Part shown: one piece after another, positions 13,715-13,782 of the stretch
How positions within the stretch are numbered: position 1 is the stretch's first letter
Layout: every line of letters begins with the position of its first letter
Origin: Promethearchaeota archaeon
Lineage (GTDB): Archaea > Asgardarchaeota > Lokiarchaeia > Sigynarchaeales > SOKP01
DNA: 13,782 nucleotides
NCBI GenBank assembly: GCA_016839905.1
Contig: JAEOTJ010000459.1
Location: 1 to 13,782 of the forward strand
Direction: 5' to 3'
Notes under the pieces: model-generated
Databases searched by the model: none
Told to the model about the DNA's origin: nothing
What the model saw: the letters and a program-made list of their open reading frames with translations, nothing else
Position numbers and translations under genes: made by a program

Positions 13715-13782
13715 ATTATCCACAGAACTTTAACATTATCCCCTTACCGAGAAATTGTAAAATACCTAATTTCAAATGGCAA
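13711..13782 (+). CDS. N-terminal fragment, probable primase-polymerase (PrimPol-like) replication protein
   Basis: The frame opens with GTG at 13711 and runs off the right edge after 24 codons. GGAGGG (13699-13704) ends 6 nt before the GTG, and the GTG overlaps the upstream stop (ATGTGA). The visible residues include NFNIIPLPRNCKIPNFKWQ. The pattern of a short hydrophobic strand, IPL, then K-x-P and a Trp two or three residues later, is how bifunctional primase-polymerase N-terminal domains begin. These occur in archaeal plasmids and viruses. The fragment is short, so the call rests on this one motif plus the element context. Confidence 0.45.
   Translation, partial: MNYPQNFNIIPLPRNCKIPNFKWQ

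Noticed and set aside
1..13782. CRISPR array, transposase or toxin-antitoxin pair
   Set aside because: No regularly spaced repeats were seen and no transposase motifs. The small ribbon-helix-helix protein could be an antitoxin, but the neighbouring 44-aa and 82-aa proteins do not resemble known toxins.

Overview
The window is AT-rich archaeal DNA. The archaeal assignment rests on ribosomal protein eL43, the KEOPS subunits Pcc1 and Cgi121, prefoldin beta, a THUMP/TAN1-like protein, an archaeal ZPR1, a four-subunit 2-oxoacid:ferredoxin oxidoreductase, and TATA-type promoters with a mix of leaderless and Shine-Dalgarno (SD) starts. The low GC and gene mix would suit an Asgard (Lokiarchaeia-like) lineage, but that is inference: no diagnostic Asgard gene is present.

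Layout. Positions 1-128 hold the tail of an unidentified ORF and a hairpin/T-tract terminator. Positions 278-3025 (+) are an information-processing cluster: eL43, Pcc1, prefoldin beta, a DHH/DHHA1 phosphoesterase and Cgi121. A minus-strand set meets it tail to tail: porG-porD-porA-porB (7413-4289), then Sua5/YrdC (4240-3572) and a THUMP protein (3022 to about 3552) whose start is disrupted or non-canonical. From 7719 (+) come ZPR1 and a phosphofructokinase with pyrophosphate-type active-site residues. A small membrane protein with a His/Asp pattern lies on the minus strand (9598-10140).

From about 10.25 kb to the right edge the content looks like an integrated mobile element. It has a ribbon-helix-helix/winged-helix regulator overlapping a tyrosine recombinase, an unrecognised 410-aa winged-helix protein on the other strand, a second small ribbon-helix-helix protein, a 44-aa helical peptide, an 82-aa Cys-containing protein, and the first 24 codons of a gene that looks like a primase-polymerase. 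A perfect 10-bp inverted repeat sits in the regulator's promoter. An identical 15-nt leader occurs at the same distance from two start codons of the element.

How the genes work together. Sua5 makes threonylcarbamoyl-AMP, which KEOPS (Pcc1 and Cgi121 here; Kae1 and Bud32 not in the window) transfers to tRNA A37 as t6A. The THUMP protein is probably another tRNA-modification factor, so four tRNA-modification genes lie within about 4 kb. PorGDAB would interconvert pyruvate and acetyl-CoA with ferredoxin, and the phosphofructokinase could give a reversible upper-glycolysis step. No rRNA, tRNA or CRISPR array was seen.
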